A stretch of DNA of 48,486 bases from Deltaproteobacteria bacterium (GTDB taxonomy: Bacteria; Desulfobacterota; UBA8473): positions 1 to 48,486 of the forward strand of contig JAUXFK010000001.1 of the NCBI GenBank assembly GCA_030623035.1. Reading direction: 5' to 3'. This document shows, one piece after another, positions 8,606-16,463 of the stretch. Numbering within the stretch: the stretch's first letter is position 1; each line of letters starts with the position of its first letter. The notes under the pieces were generated by a model. That model was not told where the DNA came from. It saw only the letters and a list, made by a program, of their open reading frames with translations, and ran no database searches. The position numbers were made by a program, and so were the translations under genes.

Positions 8606-9790
8606 ATGGGGGCCGCTCTTGAGGGTGTAAGGGTATTAGATCTCAGCAAACGCTTGGCAGGCCCTTTTGCTTCTACGATCCTAAGTGATTTTGGGGCCGA
8701 GGTAATCCGGATCGCCCCCTTACACAGGGCCAAAGAAGAAGCGCTGACTGAACCGATCCTGGGTCAGCATAATTACTACTTTACTGTCAATAGAAACAAG
8801 AAGAGTATTCTCTTAAACCTAAAGGAGAAGGAAGGGCGAGATGTCTTCTACAACCTGGTTCGAAAGTCGCATGTGGTCATAGATAATTTCCGTCCGGGTG
8901 TAGTAGAGAAACTGGGTATTGATTTTCCCACTTTGAGTCTCATAAATCCGAAGATCATCTGTTGTTCGATAACAGGGTACGGTTCTACGGGGCCCTATGC
9001 TTCACGTCCCTCCTATGACGGCACGATTCAGGCCTTGAGCGGAGTGATGAGTATAACCGGAGAGCCAGGCGGAAGGCCTCTGCTGGTGGGGGTTCCCATT
9101 GCCGATCTTGCCGCTCCTTTATTTGCCGCCCATGCCATTCTGGCTGCAGTCTTTGACGCAGAAAGAACAGGAAAAGGCCAAAGAATAGAAACCTCTATGC
9201 TCGCCTCCATGATTAGCCTTCTACAAGTCCACGCTGCCAATTACTTTACAACTGGAGAGATTCCCGGACCAGCAGGCTCAGGACAGAACCTGCTCAAGGG
9301 GGTAGTCCACTATGGCGTATTTAAGACCAAGGACGGGTATATCTTCATAACTGCCCACCGAAGCTTTTATAACCTCTGCAAGGCCATAGGAAGAGAGGAT
9401 CTTATAACAGACTCTCGATTTGACACACAGGCCAAACGGAGGCAAAGGGGCGAAGAACTCAATTCTATTGCTCAGGAGGTCATAGAGACCCGGGAAACCA
9501 AAAAGTGGTTTGAGATATTTGACCAAACGGATGTCCCTTATGCCCCAATCAATACCGTAGACGAGGTCTTTAAGGATCCTCAAGTCGTTCACTTGGGTGT
9601 AATAGCCACTCAGGAAAAGCTAGGCCAACGAATCAACATCATCAGGAATCCTGTAAGCATGCCCGGAGTGAAGAAGGAATTGGAACCGGCAGCCCTGCCA
9701 GGAGAGAACACAGAGGAGATCCTGACAAAGATTCTCGGTTATAGTGAGGCAACGATTGATGAGCTGAGGAAAAAGGAGATTGTCTGCTAG
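8606..9790 (+). CDS. Family III (CaiB/BaiF) CoA-transferase
   Basis: Moves CoA between carboxylic acids via a mixed anhydride on an active-site Asp. The N-terminus GVRVLDLSKRLAGPFAS and the NRNKKSILLNLK segment are family hallmarks. Asp167 in VGVPIADLAAPLFAAH is at the catalytic position. The His of methylacyl-CoA racemases, 30 residues earlier in a GHD motif, is absent (RPSYDG here), so a transferase is more likely than a racemase. Length 394 is standard. The ATG follows GGGAG closely. Together with the MFS carrier and acyl-CoA dehydrogenase downstream it could activate an imported acid. Confidence 0.88.
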   Translation: MGAALEGVRVLDLSKRLAGPFASTILSDFGAEVIRIAPLHRAKEEALTEPILGQHNYYFTVNRNKKSILLNLKEKEGRDVFYNLVRKSHVVIDNFRPGVVEKLGIDFPTLSLINPKIICCSITGYGSTGPYASRPSYDGTIQALSGVMSITGEPGGRPLLVGVPIADLAAPLFAAHAILAAVFDAERTGKGQRIETSMLASMISLLQVHAANYFTTGEIPGPAGSGQNLLKGVVHYGVFKTKDGYIFITAHRSFYNLCKAIGREDLITDSRFDTQAKRRQRGEELNSIAQEVIETRETKKWFEIFDQTDVPYAPINTVDEVFKDPQVVHLGVIATQEKLGQRINIIRNPVSMPGVKKELEPAALPGENTEEILTKILGYSEATIDELRKKEIVC

Positions 9791-9913
9791 CTTTCCAAAT
9801 GCCCCTTTTTTTACCAATCGTGTCATTAAATTTGTACAGAAATCTTCCTTGGGTTATAGATATTCGGGAGCTTCGAAAAATTATCCCAAGTCGTTTAGAA
9901 TACATCTTTAACC

Positions 9914-10238
9914 GTAACTACTCAGGTTGTCAGGTTCAAGCCTGCCCTGGCGCTGTTTACTATGCATTCCCATCATTACTATGCTGACAATATCCCAGGT
10001 GCTCTACAATGAGCCAGGGAAGCCAGGTCTGGGCCAGGGGTTCACAGTTCACGGTTGGGAGCATCCAGTGCAACAAAGAGTTCACTCTGGACTTCCGTGC
10101 AAGACAGCGTTGCGTATCACAAGAACTGCCTGCCTGTAGTGGACCCAGACAGGGATGAACTCCGCATTCGTCTCGGAATCAAACCCCTCTTTCATCAGTT
10201 TAACCTTGAACTCCGGAACTTTGAACCTGAGTAGTTAC
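9914..10238. mobile_element. Non-autonomous transposable element, family A, with 8-bp target duplication
   Basis: A 325-bp element bounded by perfect 15-bp terminal inverted repeats: GTAACTACTCAGGTT at 9914-9928 and its complement at 10224-10238. It is flanked directly by the 8-bp repeat CTTTAACC (9906-9913 and 10239-10246). No complete transposase is encoded. GTAA termini with 8-bp duplications recall the IS66 family, which is an inference. A 19-bp stretch at 10087-10105 is identical to 39990-40008, inside another relic. The rest of the gap from 9791 to 10386 shows no gene. Confidence 0.85.
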
Positions 10239-10386
10239 CTTTAACCCATCTAAGGATCTGTTCCAGGAATTTTCTTAAACTCGTCCAGAGGGTCTAATAC
10301 CAATTTGCAAACTAATTAATATGATACAAGAGAGGATTCTGAGGCGGTAACCGTATTTACTCTTAGTTGTTAAGGAGGTTTTAAGG

Positions 10387-10476
10387 ATGTATAAAGGAAT
10401 GCGCAAAAGATATTATCCGATAATTGAAAAACCATTGATGCTGGAAAACTTGGGCAGGTGCGCGCTTGTCTATTAG
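10387..10476 (+). CDS. Possible 29-residue leader peptide ahead of the MFS gene
   Basis: An ATG placed seven bases after a strong AAGGAGG (10372-10378; a second AAGG adjoins the ATG) opens a 29-codon frame (MYKGMRKRYYPIIEKP and on) whose TAG at 10474-10476 overlaps the first codons of the MFS protein. The MFS gene itself starts with TTG and has only a weak ribosome site, so translation may be coupled. It could equally be the remnant of a longer gene. I do not recognise the peptide. Confidence 0.4.
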   Translation: MYKGMRKRYYPIIEKPLMLENLGRCALVY

Positions 10477-11746
10477 AAATAATAAAAAAGAACCGGAGTT
10501 TTTCTATGGCTGGGTCATCTTAGGAGCCTGCTTTGCCACGACAACCATGGTGGGCGGATTATACTATTCATTTGGGATATTTTTTACACCATTATTAGAG
10601 GAATTTGGCTGGAGCCGGGCTTTGGTCTCATCAGTAGGCACGGTTAATTTGCTCGCATTTGCTTTTTCTTCTATGTTGTTTGGCAGATTGATTGACCGAT
10701 ATGGCCCCAGGATAATCCTTGCATGCAGTGCTGTTATCATCGGTCTTGGATATGCCCTTTGCAGCCAGGTGAACTCCATCTTTCAATTATACCTGTTCTA
10801 TATTATAGCCTCTCTAGGATCAGGGCCTACATGGGTATTGCCCACTTCCATAGTGCAGCGATGGTTTGTAAAGAGGAGAGGTTTTACCCTCGCGCTGGTT
10901 ACTACCGGCATCGGTTTTGGAGCCTTGATCTTTTCCCCGATATTGAACCATATTATCTATACATATGGTTGGCGTGTAAGCTATATAATCCTGGGTATTC
11001 TTACTTGGCTTATCCTGACTGGGGCGTCTGTTGTTATGGTGGCTGATCCTGAAGAAAAGGGGATGAAGCCTTATGGCGAGGAAGAGTTAGTGGCCGATAT
11101 GGCCAGCAGCAAAACGACAGATTATCAATCAACAGAGTCTGTGTCCATGGTGTCAAAAACCGTGGAATGGGGGGTCGATGAAGCGATAAGAACAAAGGCT
11201 TTCTGGGGTCTCGTTGTATTGTATATGTTTGGCCTTTTTCCAATATATATGCTTGCAATGCATATCGTTCCTCACGCAATTGATATGGGGATTTCAGAGG
11301 GAGTGGCCGCTGGAGCCTTAGGCCTTATCGGTGCTACCAGTATCGCCGGCCGGCTGCTGGGGGGTGCTATTGCAGAAAGGCTTGGTTGGACGAAAGGCCT
11401 GGCATTATCCTGTTTTCTCACCAGCCTATCGGTATTTTGGCTCATCGCAATCCACAATGCCTGGATGCTCTACGTGTTTGTTGTTACATATGGCCTTTTC
11501 TATGGATCAAGGGTACCGCAGTTTCCTGGTATCGTTGGCTTTTTTTTTGGAAGCACCTCTCTTGCTTCGCTTATTGGCCTTTGCCATGGCCTATCAATCC
11601 TTGGCAGTGCCGTGGCCCCTGTTGTCGCCGGATTGATTTTTGATAAAACAGGGAGCTATACTGTAGCCTTTTTAATAGCGGGCATCGCTTCTTTCATTGC
11701 TGGAGTTCTGGCACTGTTGCTGAAGCCACCGAAGAAAAAGAGTTGA
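10466..11746 (+). CDS. MFS transporter of the monocarboxylate / oxalate-formate antiporter type
   Basis: A 426-residue inner-membrane carrier with about twelve hydrophobic segments. The N-terminus EFFYGWVILGACFATTTMVGG is typical of the OFA/monocarboxylate branch of the major facilitator superfamily, and GRLIDRYGPR is the loop 2-3 signature. A hydrophilic linker (about 196-230) separates the two halves. The start is a TTG at 10466, supported by the conserved N-terminus. It lies downstream of a CoA-transferase and ends 22 bases from the convergent acyl-CoA dehydrogenase, so uptake of an organic acid is plausible. The substrate is not identifiable. Confidence 0.88.
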   Translation: MSIRNNKKEPEFFYGWVILGACFATTTMVGGLYYSFGIFFTPLLEEFGWSRALVSSVGTVNLLAFAFSSMLFGRLIDRYGPRIILACSAVIIGLGYALCSQVNSIFQLYLFYIIASLGSGPTWVLPTSIVQRWFVKRRGFTLALVTTGIGFGALIFSPILNHIIYTYGWRVSYIILGILTWLILTGASVVMVADPEEKGMKPYGEEELVADMASSKTTDYQSTESVSMVSKTVEWGVDEAIRTKAFWGLVVLYMFGLFPIYMLAMHIVPHAIDMGISEGVAAGALGLIGATSIAGRLLGGAIAERLGWTKGLALSCFLTSLSVFWLIAIHNAWMLYVFVVTYGLFYGSRVPQFPGIVGFFFGSTSLASLIGLCHGLSILGSAVAPVVAGLIFDKTGSYTVAFLIAGIASFIAGVLALLLKPPKKKS

Positions 11747-11768
11747 CCTGCAACCCCATCACTTTCCT

Positions 11769-12935
11769 TTATCTATTTCGATAATTATAGGGTAGGTATT
11801 CCCTGCCGAAGATTTCGCGCTGTACTACCAGTTTCGATACCTGAGAGGTGCCATCAGCGATCTCAACCGCCATTACGTCTCGTAATCTCTGCTCTAACGG
11901 AAATTCCTGGGTATAACCGTAATGCCCGTGAAGGACAAGACAGTCTCGAATGGCATTCGTTGAGAATCGGGGAGCCATCCATTTAACCATCCCTGCCACT
12001 TTTGAGGTGGACATTCCCTGATCACGCATCCACAGGCCCTTATAGCAGAGCAATCGTACGGCCTCGAGGATACTGATATGCTCAACAATCGGAAATGAAA
12101 CACCTTCAAATGTTGCCAGGGGTCTGTCAAACGCGATTCTTTGCGTGGTATGCCTTATCGTTTCTTCCAGTGATACCATGGCCGGTGCTATCCCCTCCAG
12201 GGATAAGAGTATCCGGCTGACATCAAAGCCCTGCATGCCCATTTTGAATCCTGTACCCTCTTGTCCAATCATGTAATCTTCCGGAATTTCAACATCCTCC
12301 ATAAATATAGAACCCCGGGTTATTCCTTTACAGCCCATGTCTTCATAAGATTGACGCGTAATACCAGGCAAATCAGTGGGGACGACAAAACAACTGACCC
12401 CCCTTGCACCGGCATCTGGATCGGTCTTTGCAAATACCAATGCAATGTCCGCATCCATCATCGCTGTAATTCCTGATTTTTCACCATTCAAAATGTAAGC
12501 GGCCCCTTTCTGAATCGCCCTCGTTCTCATTGCTACAGCATCAGTACCAGCCCCGGGTTCTGTCATGCAAAAGGCAGGAATCGTATCCCCTGATAAAAAG
12601 GGCTCAAGAAACTCCTTTCTGATCCTTTCATTACCCTGTTCCAGCAATACGGCACACAGATGTCCGACAACAAAGGTGGACATTGTCAAACTGCAGTCCC
12701 CCTTGGACACCTCTTCCGTAATCAATCCTTCAGCCACGTGGGATACACCCATACCCCCTTTATCAGGCGATACTGAACTTCCTAAGAGTCCTAATTCACC
12801 CATTTTTTTGTTGATATTACGGGGAAATTTACATTCACGGTCCCATTTCGAATAAAAGGGGGCGACTTCTTTTTCTGTAAACTTTCTTACCATATCAGCC
12901 AAGGCCTTCTCTTCGGCAGTAAATTCAAAATCCAT
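11769..12935 (-). CDS. Acyl-CoA dehydrogenase with Asp in place of the usual catalytic Glu
   Basis: A 388-residue FAD enzyme of the acyl-CoA dehydrogenase family: CMTEPGAGTDAVAMRTRA is the flavin/substrate signature, and the C-terminal domain has HGHYGYTQEFPLEQRLRD. In most members the base is Glu in a YEGT motif; here the aligned stretch is EIADGTSQ, placing Asp361 at that position. Asp substitutions in this superfamily are known from dehydrogenases acting on alicyclic CoA esters, so a cyclic or otherwise unusual substrate is possible, but this is an inference. The enzyme would pass electrons to ETF, which is not encoded here. It is transcribed convergently with the MFS gene. Confidence 0.9.
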   Translation of the reverse strand: MDFEFTAEEKALADMVRKFTEKEVAPFYSKWDRECKFPRNINKKMGELGLLGSSVSPDKGGMGVSHVAEGLITEEVSKGDCSLTMSTFVVGHLCAVLLEQGNERIRKEFLEPFLSGDTIPAFCMTEPGAGTDAVAMRTRAIQKGAAYILNGEKSGITAMMDADIALVFAKTDPDAGARGVSCFVVPTDLPGITRQSYEDMGCKGITRGSIFMEDVEIPEDYMIGQEGTGFKMGMQGFDVSRILLSLEGIAPAMVSLEETIRHTTQRIAFDRPLATFEGVSFPIVEHISILEAVRLLCYKGLWMRDQGMSTSKVAGMVKWMAPRFSTNAIRDCLVLHGHYGYTQEFPLEQRLRDVMAVEIADGTSQVSKLVVQREIFGREYLPYNYRNR

Positions 12936-13296
12936 TCATTTCCCTCCCAGATTTTATTAAATCAAAATCGTCTATCCTTAAGAATCCCTTTTCCGCCTGG
13001 AAAAAATTATCTTCACCCTCTTGTTCCATTATGGATGAAGATCATTCGTTGCTTTTGTTTAGACTAAATACGCGCCTTTTTTATACCAGTACCCCGGCTA
13101 AATTTCCATAAAAATTTTTAATCAGTTGATAAAAATTTCTCTTTAAACCTTTCCAACTATTTTAGTTAAAAGGCTTTACAAAAGCTATAGATATTGATAG
13201 CTATAAGAGATTATTTATATCTTGATTCGAAATTTAAGGAATTCATGTTTTTTTCTTAATGTATTTTTGTTTTTATATGAAAAGTGAATTTATTAT
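12936..13296. other. AT-rich divergent intergenic region
   Basis: 361 bases between two divergently transcribed genes, so it must hold both promoters. I see long A/T runs and one hairpin (AGCTAT/ATAGCT around 13180-13200) but no convincing -35/-10 pair, repeat or small gene. Confidence 0.5.
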
Positions 13297-13755
13297 ATGC
13301 TTTGCAGGTTGACTGTCTTTTGTATTTCGATTGCTGTCATTTTTAGTATTTGTCTATCCCATGGGATTTCAGGCCGAGAAAGGACCATGGCGATTCTTGA
13401 TCAAATGCTAGAAACAGGTCACTTGACAGGAAAGCATTGGAGGGTAACCGGGATACTGGATGATCGAATCAACATCACCAAGTATCAGCGTACGATAACC
13501 CTTGCCTGTTCAGCATCAAAGGATATACAGGTAGGGGATCGGATTAGCTTTATTGCTAAGATAGACAATACCAACAAACCCTCTGACCCGATATGGTATC
13601 CTGTCCGGATTTACTTTCATGTAAACAGCGCTTTCAAGTATTGGATTTCTGTTCTTTCCGTATTGATCGTATTCATTATGGGGTTTAGATACGTTGGATT
13701 TGATAGAGAATCCTTTGGTTTGATATTGAAAGGGGAGGGGAAGATAGATGCCTGA
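13297..13755 (+). CDS. Small membrane-anchored protein of unknown function
   Basis: I do not recognise this 152-residue protein. It has an N-terminal hydrophobic segment (about 1-24), a soluble middle (about 28-105) rich in beta-strand-like stretches (HWRVTGILDD, QRTITLACSA, VGDRISFIAKID) and a hydrophobic C-terminal segment (about 112-132). The middle part could be a small OB-like barrel facing the periplasm, an inference from the strand pattern only. Its last eight bases overlap the start of the next gene, so the two are probably translated together. Confidence 0.7.
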   Translation: MLCRLTVFCISIAVIFSICLSHGISGRERTMAILDQMLETGHLTGKHWRVTGILDDRINITKYQRTITLACSASKDIQVGDRISFIAKIDNTNKPSDPIWYPVRIYFHVNSAFKYWISVLSVLIVFIMGFRYVGFDRESFGLILKGEGKIDA

Positions 13756-14233
13756 TGGCTTAACCCATTTATTGGCAGGTTATGTTGGTAGTCAACGTTG
13801 GCTAAAAGGGGGCCGGTTAACCCTCTTTCTCATTGGCTGCCTTTTGCCCGATATCCTTGCAAGAGGGGGTCGGCTGTTTTTTATGGGGCATCTCCAGATT
13901 GATTTTATCGAATTGTATATAGTGACTTTACATACTCCCTTTACCTGTTTATTCCTTTGTTTGGCAATCGTTCAACTCTTCAACTCTCGTTTTCAAAGAG
14001 AAGCTTTCATGCTTTTGTATTCAGGATCCATGGTGCACTTCGTACTCGATTCCTTACAGCGCACCATAACGGGTTTTGGCTTTACAAGAGAGTTGTTAGA
14101 TGGTTATCATTGGCTCTATCCGTTCAGTTGGTACGATTTTCAGTTTGGGCTTTTCTGGCCAAAAGATGCTCTTTTTGCCTTGATTCTTCTCTTGCCTCTA
14201 TCGCTCTTGTTTTTTTTGCGAAAAAAACGTTGA
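13748..14233 (+). CDS. YdjM/DUF457-like membrane protein (putative metal-dependent hydrolase)
   Basis: A 161-residue membrane protein starting MPDGLTHLLAGYVGS, with a second His/Asp pair in HFVLDSLQ. This HxxxD pattern and length match the inner-membrane family named after YdjM and often labelled metal-dependent hydrolase. About four hydrophobic segments are visible and the C-terminus is basic (RKKR). It overlaps the preceding gene by eight bases, indicating a two-gene unit. The enzymatic activity is not established for the family. Confidence 0.7.
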   Translation: MPDGLTHLLAGYVGSQRWLKGGRLTLFLIGCLLPDILARGGRLFFMGHLQIDFIELYIVTLHTPFTCLFLCLAIVQLFNSRFQREAFMLLYSGSMVHFVLDSLQRTITGFGFTRELLDGYHWLYPFSWYDFQFGLFWPKDALFALILLLPLSLLFFLRKKR

Positions 14234-14441
14234 GTTGATTGTATAGGAATGGTATTTACCCATCTTAGAGGAAAACATCGGGTTTATCAAAGACTAAATG
14301 GGGGCGAAATCACTCCTTATATCCTGTTAGTTTCTCTGCTTTTTCCCCATAAAAAACTCTTTACAATCCCCATGTGTATTGATAGGTTTACACAAAAGTC
14401 GTAAATTTGCCGGCATGAGAAAATGAAAGGGGGTATCTACG

Positions 14442-15263
14442 TTGCAAAGTAAGATATCGACTGCTATTCGGCTGAAATATCCTCCGGTCGCTCTGCTCTG
14501 GTCTGATAAAAGTCCTGAAAAGCCCATTCAATTTAAGAAAGGAAGATGGGGCTGTGTCATGTGGCTCATAGCGAGCGCTGCAAAGAGAAAAACATCAGCT
14601 TGTGATAGGGAAACATTCGGTTGTTTTGGCGGCGGGGTTGGACTCGGTTTTGGAAATCAATATAAAAACTTTCCCGGCGGTGAGGAATGCTTTTGTCATT
14701 TTCTTTCATCGGGTAACGAACTATGGGAAACAGGCCGACAAACGGCCGATATGGTAAAATCATTTTTAAAAGATGAAACATATGAGCATTTTGTTCATGG
14801 TGAGCGCTATCTCAAGACTCCAAAACGGGTCAAAAAATTCATCGAATACCTCCCCATTACCGACATTCCTGCGAAATATGTTGTATTCAAATCGTTAGAT
14901 TCCGTAAACAGTGAGAATGAAACTCCTCAATCGATTATATTCTTCACAGATCCTGATCAACTGTCTGCATTAGTTGTACTTGCTAACTATGGTCGATGGG
15001 ACAACGAGAATGTCATCATTCCGTATGCTGCCGGTTGCCAGACTATCGGCATCTATCCGTATCAAGAAGCAAAAGCTGAAAAGCAGCGTGCTGTGGTAGG
15101 GCTTACGGATCTTTCAGCACGCGTGTATATCCGCAAACAGCTTGGTGACAATTTGATGACTTTCACGGTGCCCCTGGCCATGTTCCAGGAGATGGAAGGA
15201 AATGTTGAAGGATCCTTCCTCGAAAGATCCACATGGCAGAGTTTACTCAAAATGAAGGGGTAA
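14442..15263 (+). CDS. DUF169 family protein
   Basis: A 273-residue soluble protein matching the DUF169 pattern found in many anaerobes and archaea: an N-terminal YPPVALLWSDKSPEKP motif, a cysteine-containing GCVMW segment, ACDRETFGCFGGGVGLGF, and a cysteine in GGEECFCHF. The several conserved cysteines suggest metal or cluster binding, but no function is established. The TTG start at 14442 is preceded by AAAGGGGG at a good distance. The 208-base gap before it shows no clear promoter. Confidence 0.75.
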   Translation: MQSKISTAIRLKYPPVALLWSDKSPEKPIQFKKGRWGCVMWLIASAAKRKTSACDRETFGCFGGGVGLGFGNQYKNFPGGEECFCHFLSSGNELWETGRQTADMVKSFLKDETYEHFVHGERYLKTPKRVKKFIEYLPITDIPAKYVVFKSLDSVNSENETPQSIIFFTDPDQLSALVVLANYGRWDNENVIIPYAAGCQTIGIYPYQEAKAEKQRAVVGLTDLSARVYIRKQLGDNLMTFTVPLAMFQEMEGNVEGSFLERSTWQSLLKMKG

Positions 15264-15528
15264 TCCGTTGAAAAATGTGTGCGTTGGAGGAGCGCCCGAA
15301 GGGCGTCTGTTCAACTCGCATGGTGTATGCCCGGCATGGGCGTGTGCTTATGGGGTGAAACCACCTGTATGTGAACCCTGTTAATGTGTTGAACACATTA
15401 ACAAAAGTACTAGCCGAAGGCAAGGGTATTATAGTGAGGTAAGAGGGAGGGGCGTCCTCTACATTTAGTTGGGGGCTCTTGAACTGCCAAGGTTACAATT
15501 GCGGGGTCGATGCGACCTCGACAATGCT
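15264..15528 (+). other. Probable relic of group II intron domain I
   Basis: The segment starts with a GTGTGCG-like 5' end (15277) and runs through GGTGTATGCCCGGCATG, GGGGTGAAACC, a perfect 9-bp stem GTTAATGTG/CACATTAAC, and CTAGCCGAAGGCAAGGG followed by TAGTGAGGTAAG. The order and wording resemble domain I of bacterial group II introns (the AAGGCAAGGGT..GTGAGG stretch in particular). No reverse transcriptase and no domain V follow, because the next gene begins at 15529 on the other strand. It is therefore a truncated relic if the assignment is right. Confidence 0.45.
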
Positions 15529-15960
15529 TTACAGTTTAGAAGGAAGTACAACAACCGTTGTTCCTGGGGTTGTCTTATTGCCTTTTTTATCCTCAGTCCA
15601 TATCTCACACTCTACTATATGCTCTTCGCCTTGAACATATTTCTTGGTGATTTTGCCTTTGCAGACGATATCTTCACCGGGCATATCATTTCCTCTGTAA
15701 TTACATGCAAGCCTTTTCAGCTTACCCTTATCCCCGATCCATTCTGTCATGAGTTGTCCAAGAAAAGCCGCTTTTAGACGGCCGTGGAGGATAACATCAG
15801 GAAAACCAAGGTTTGTTGCATAATCTTTATCATAGTGCAGCTCATTTAAGTCACCGGATGCCACTGCCCATTTAACTAACTGTCGTTTTGTTGGATGTTT
15901 GGTAAGGGGTGGGATATCTGAGCCTACCTTGACGTCTTCATAAAATAACTGGCTTGACAT
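15529..15960 (-). CDS. MaoC-like hydratase, catalytic subunit
   Basis: A 143-residue hot-dog-fold protein with the hydratase-2 signature GDLNELHYDKDYA, whose Asp and His are the catalytic pair of (R)-specific enoyl-CoA hydratases, followed by FPDVILHGRLKAAFLGQ. It lies 19 bases after the partner gene 15980-16402, which encodes the other half. The two small chains would form a heterodimeric 3-hydroxyacyl dehydratase/hydratase, as in HadAB-type enzymes. It is the last gene of a minus-strand set with an amidohydrolase. Confidence 0.85.
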   Translation of the reverse strand: MSSQLFYEDVKVGSDIPPLTKHPTKRQLVKWAVASGDLNELHYDKDYATNLGFPDVILHGRLKAAFLGQLMTEWIGDKGKLKRLACNYRGNDMPGEDIVCKGKITKKYVQGEEHIVECEIWTEDKKGNKTTPGTTVVVLPSKL

Positions 15961-15979
15961 CTTATAAATCTCCTTATTT

Positions 15980-16402
15980 TCAATAGTTTATTAGGGTGCT
16001 ATTCCCTTTCGCCGCTAAATCTCCTCTGTGGTTAGTGACGGTTGTTTCAGTAACAATGAAGAGCAGTTTTCCAGCCTTTCCCTGCCGCTCGTAAATATCG
16101 GCTAACTTACTCGTGCAAGTTATGACATCGCCGACTTTTACAGGGAGGTAGAATTCCCAGTCACCGCCTCCTGCTACTGTGCGATTCATGGGGAGGTTTT
16201 CAGGTAGTTTGCCTCCTCCTCCAGTCACCATGGCAGATAATATAAAGGCGGGAGCTGCCAAATCAAGCCATCTGGGGTTAGAGTCTTCTATAGCTTCAGC
16301 GATTCCCCGAAGCATGGTCTTGTCCACTTCAAACACGACTTTGTTTGTCTCCATGCCTAACATACTTTTCATTTCTTCGGTTATTACTGAGTCATTACTC
16401 AT
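15980..16402 (-). CDS. MaoC_dehydrat_N-type hot-dog subunit
   Basis: A 140-residue protein resembling the N-terminal hot-dog domain of MaoC-like dehydratases: FEVDKTMLRGIAEAIEDSNP at the start, then TVAGGGDWEFYLPVKVGD, a common core of this domain. It lacks the Asp/His catalytic signature, as expected for the non-catalytic partner. It is encoded just upstream of the catalytic half on the same strand, and in larger relatives the two are one chain. It probably acts on acyl-CoA esters. Confidence 0.8.
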   Translation of the reverse strand: MSNDSVITEEMKSMLGMETNKVVFEVDKTMLRGIAEAIEDSNPRWLDLAAPAFILSAMVTGGGGKLPENLPMNRTVAGGGDWEFYLPVKVGDVITCTSKLADIYERQGKAGKLLFIVTETTVTNHRGDLAAKGNSTLINY

Positions 16403-16463
16403 AGTTCACTCCTTTCCATCTTATCTGATGTTGGAAGTTCTCTTTAAGACCTCATAGTTCAAG

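Noticed and set aside
9914..10238. Protein-coding frames inside the family A element
   Set aside because: The plus-strand frames are short; the minus strand shows only a shared fragment (AVLHGSP) in broken frames, so any coding content is a relic.
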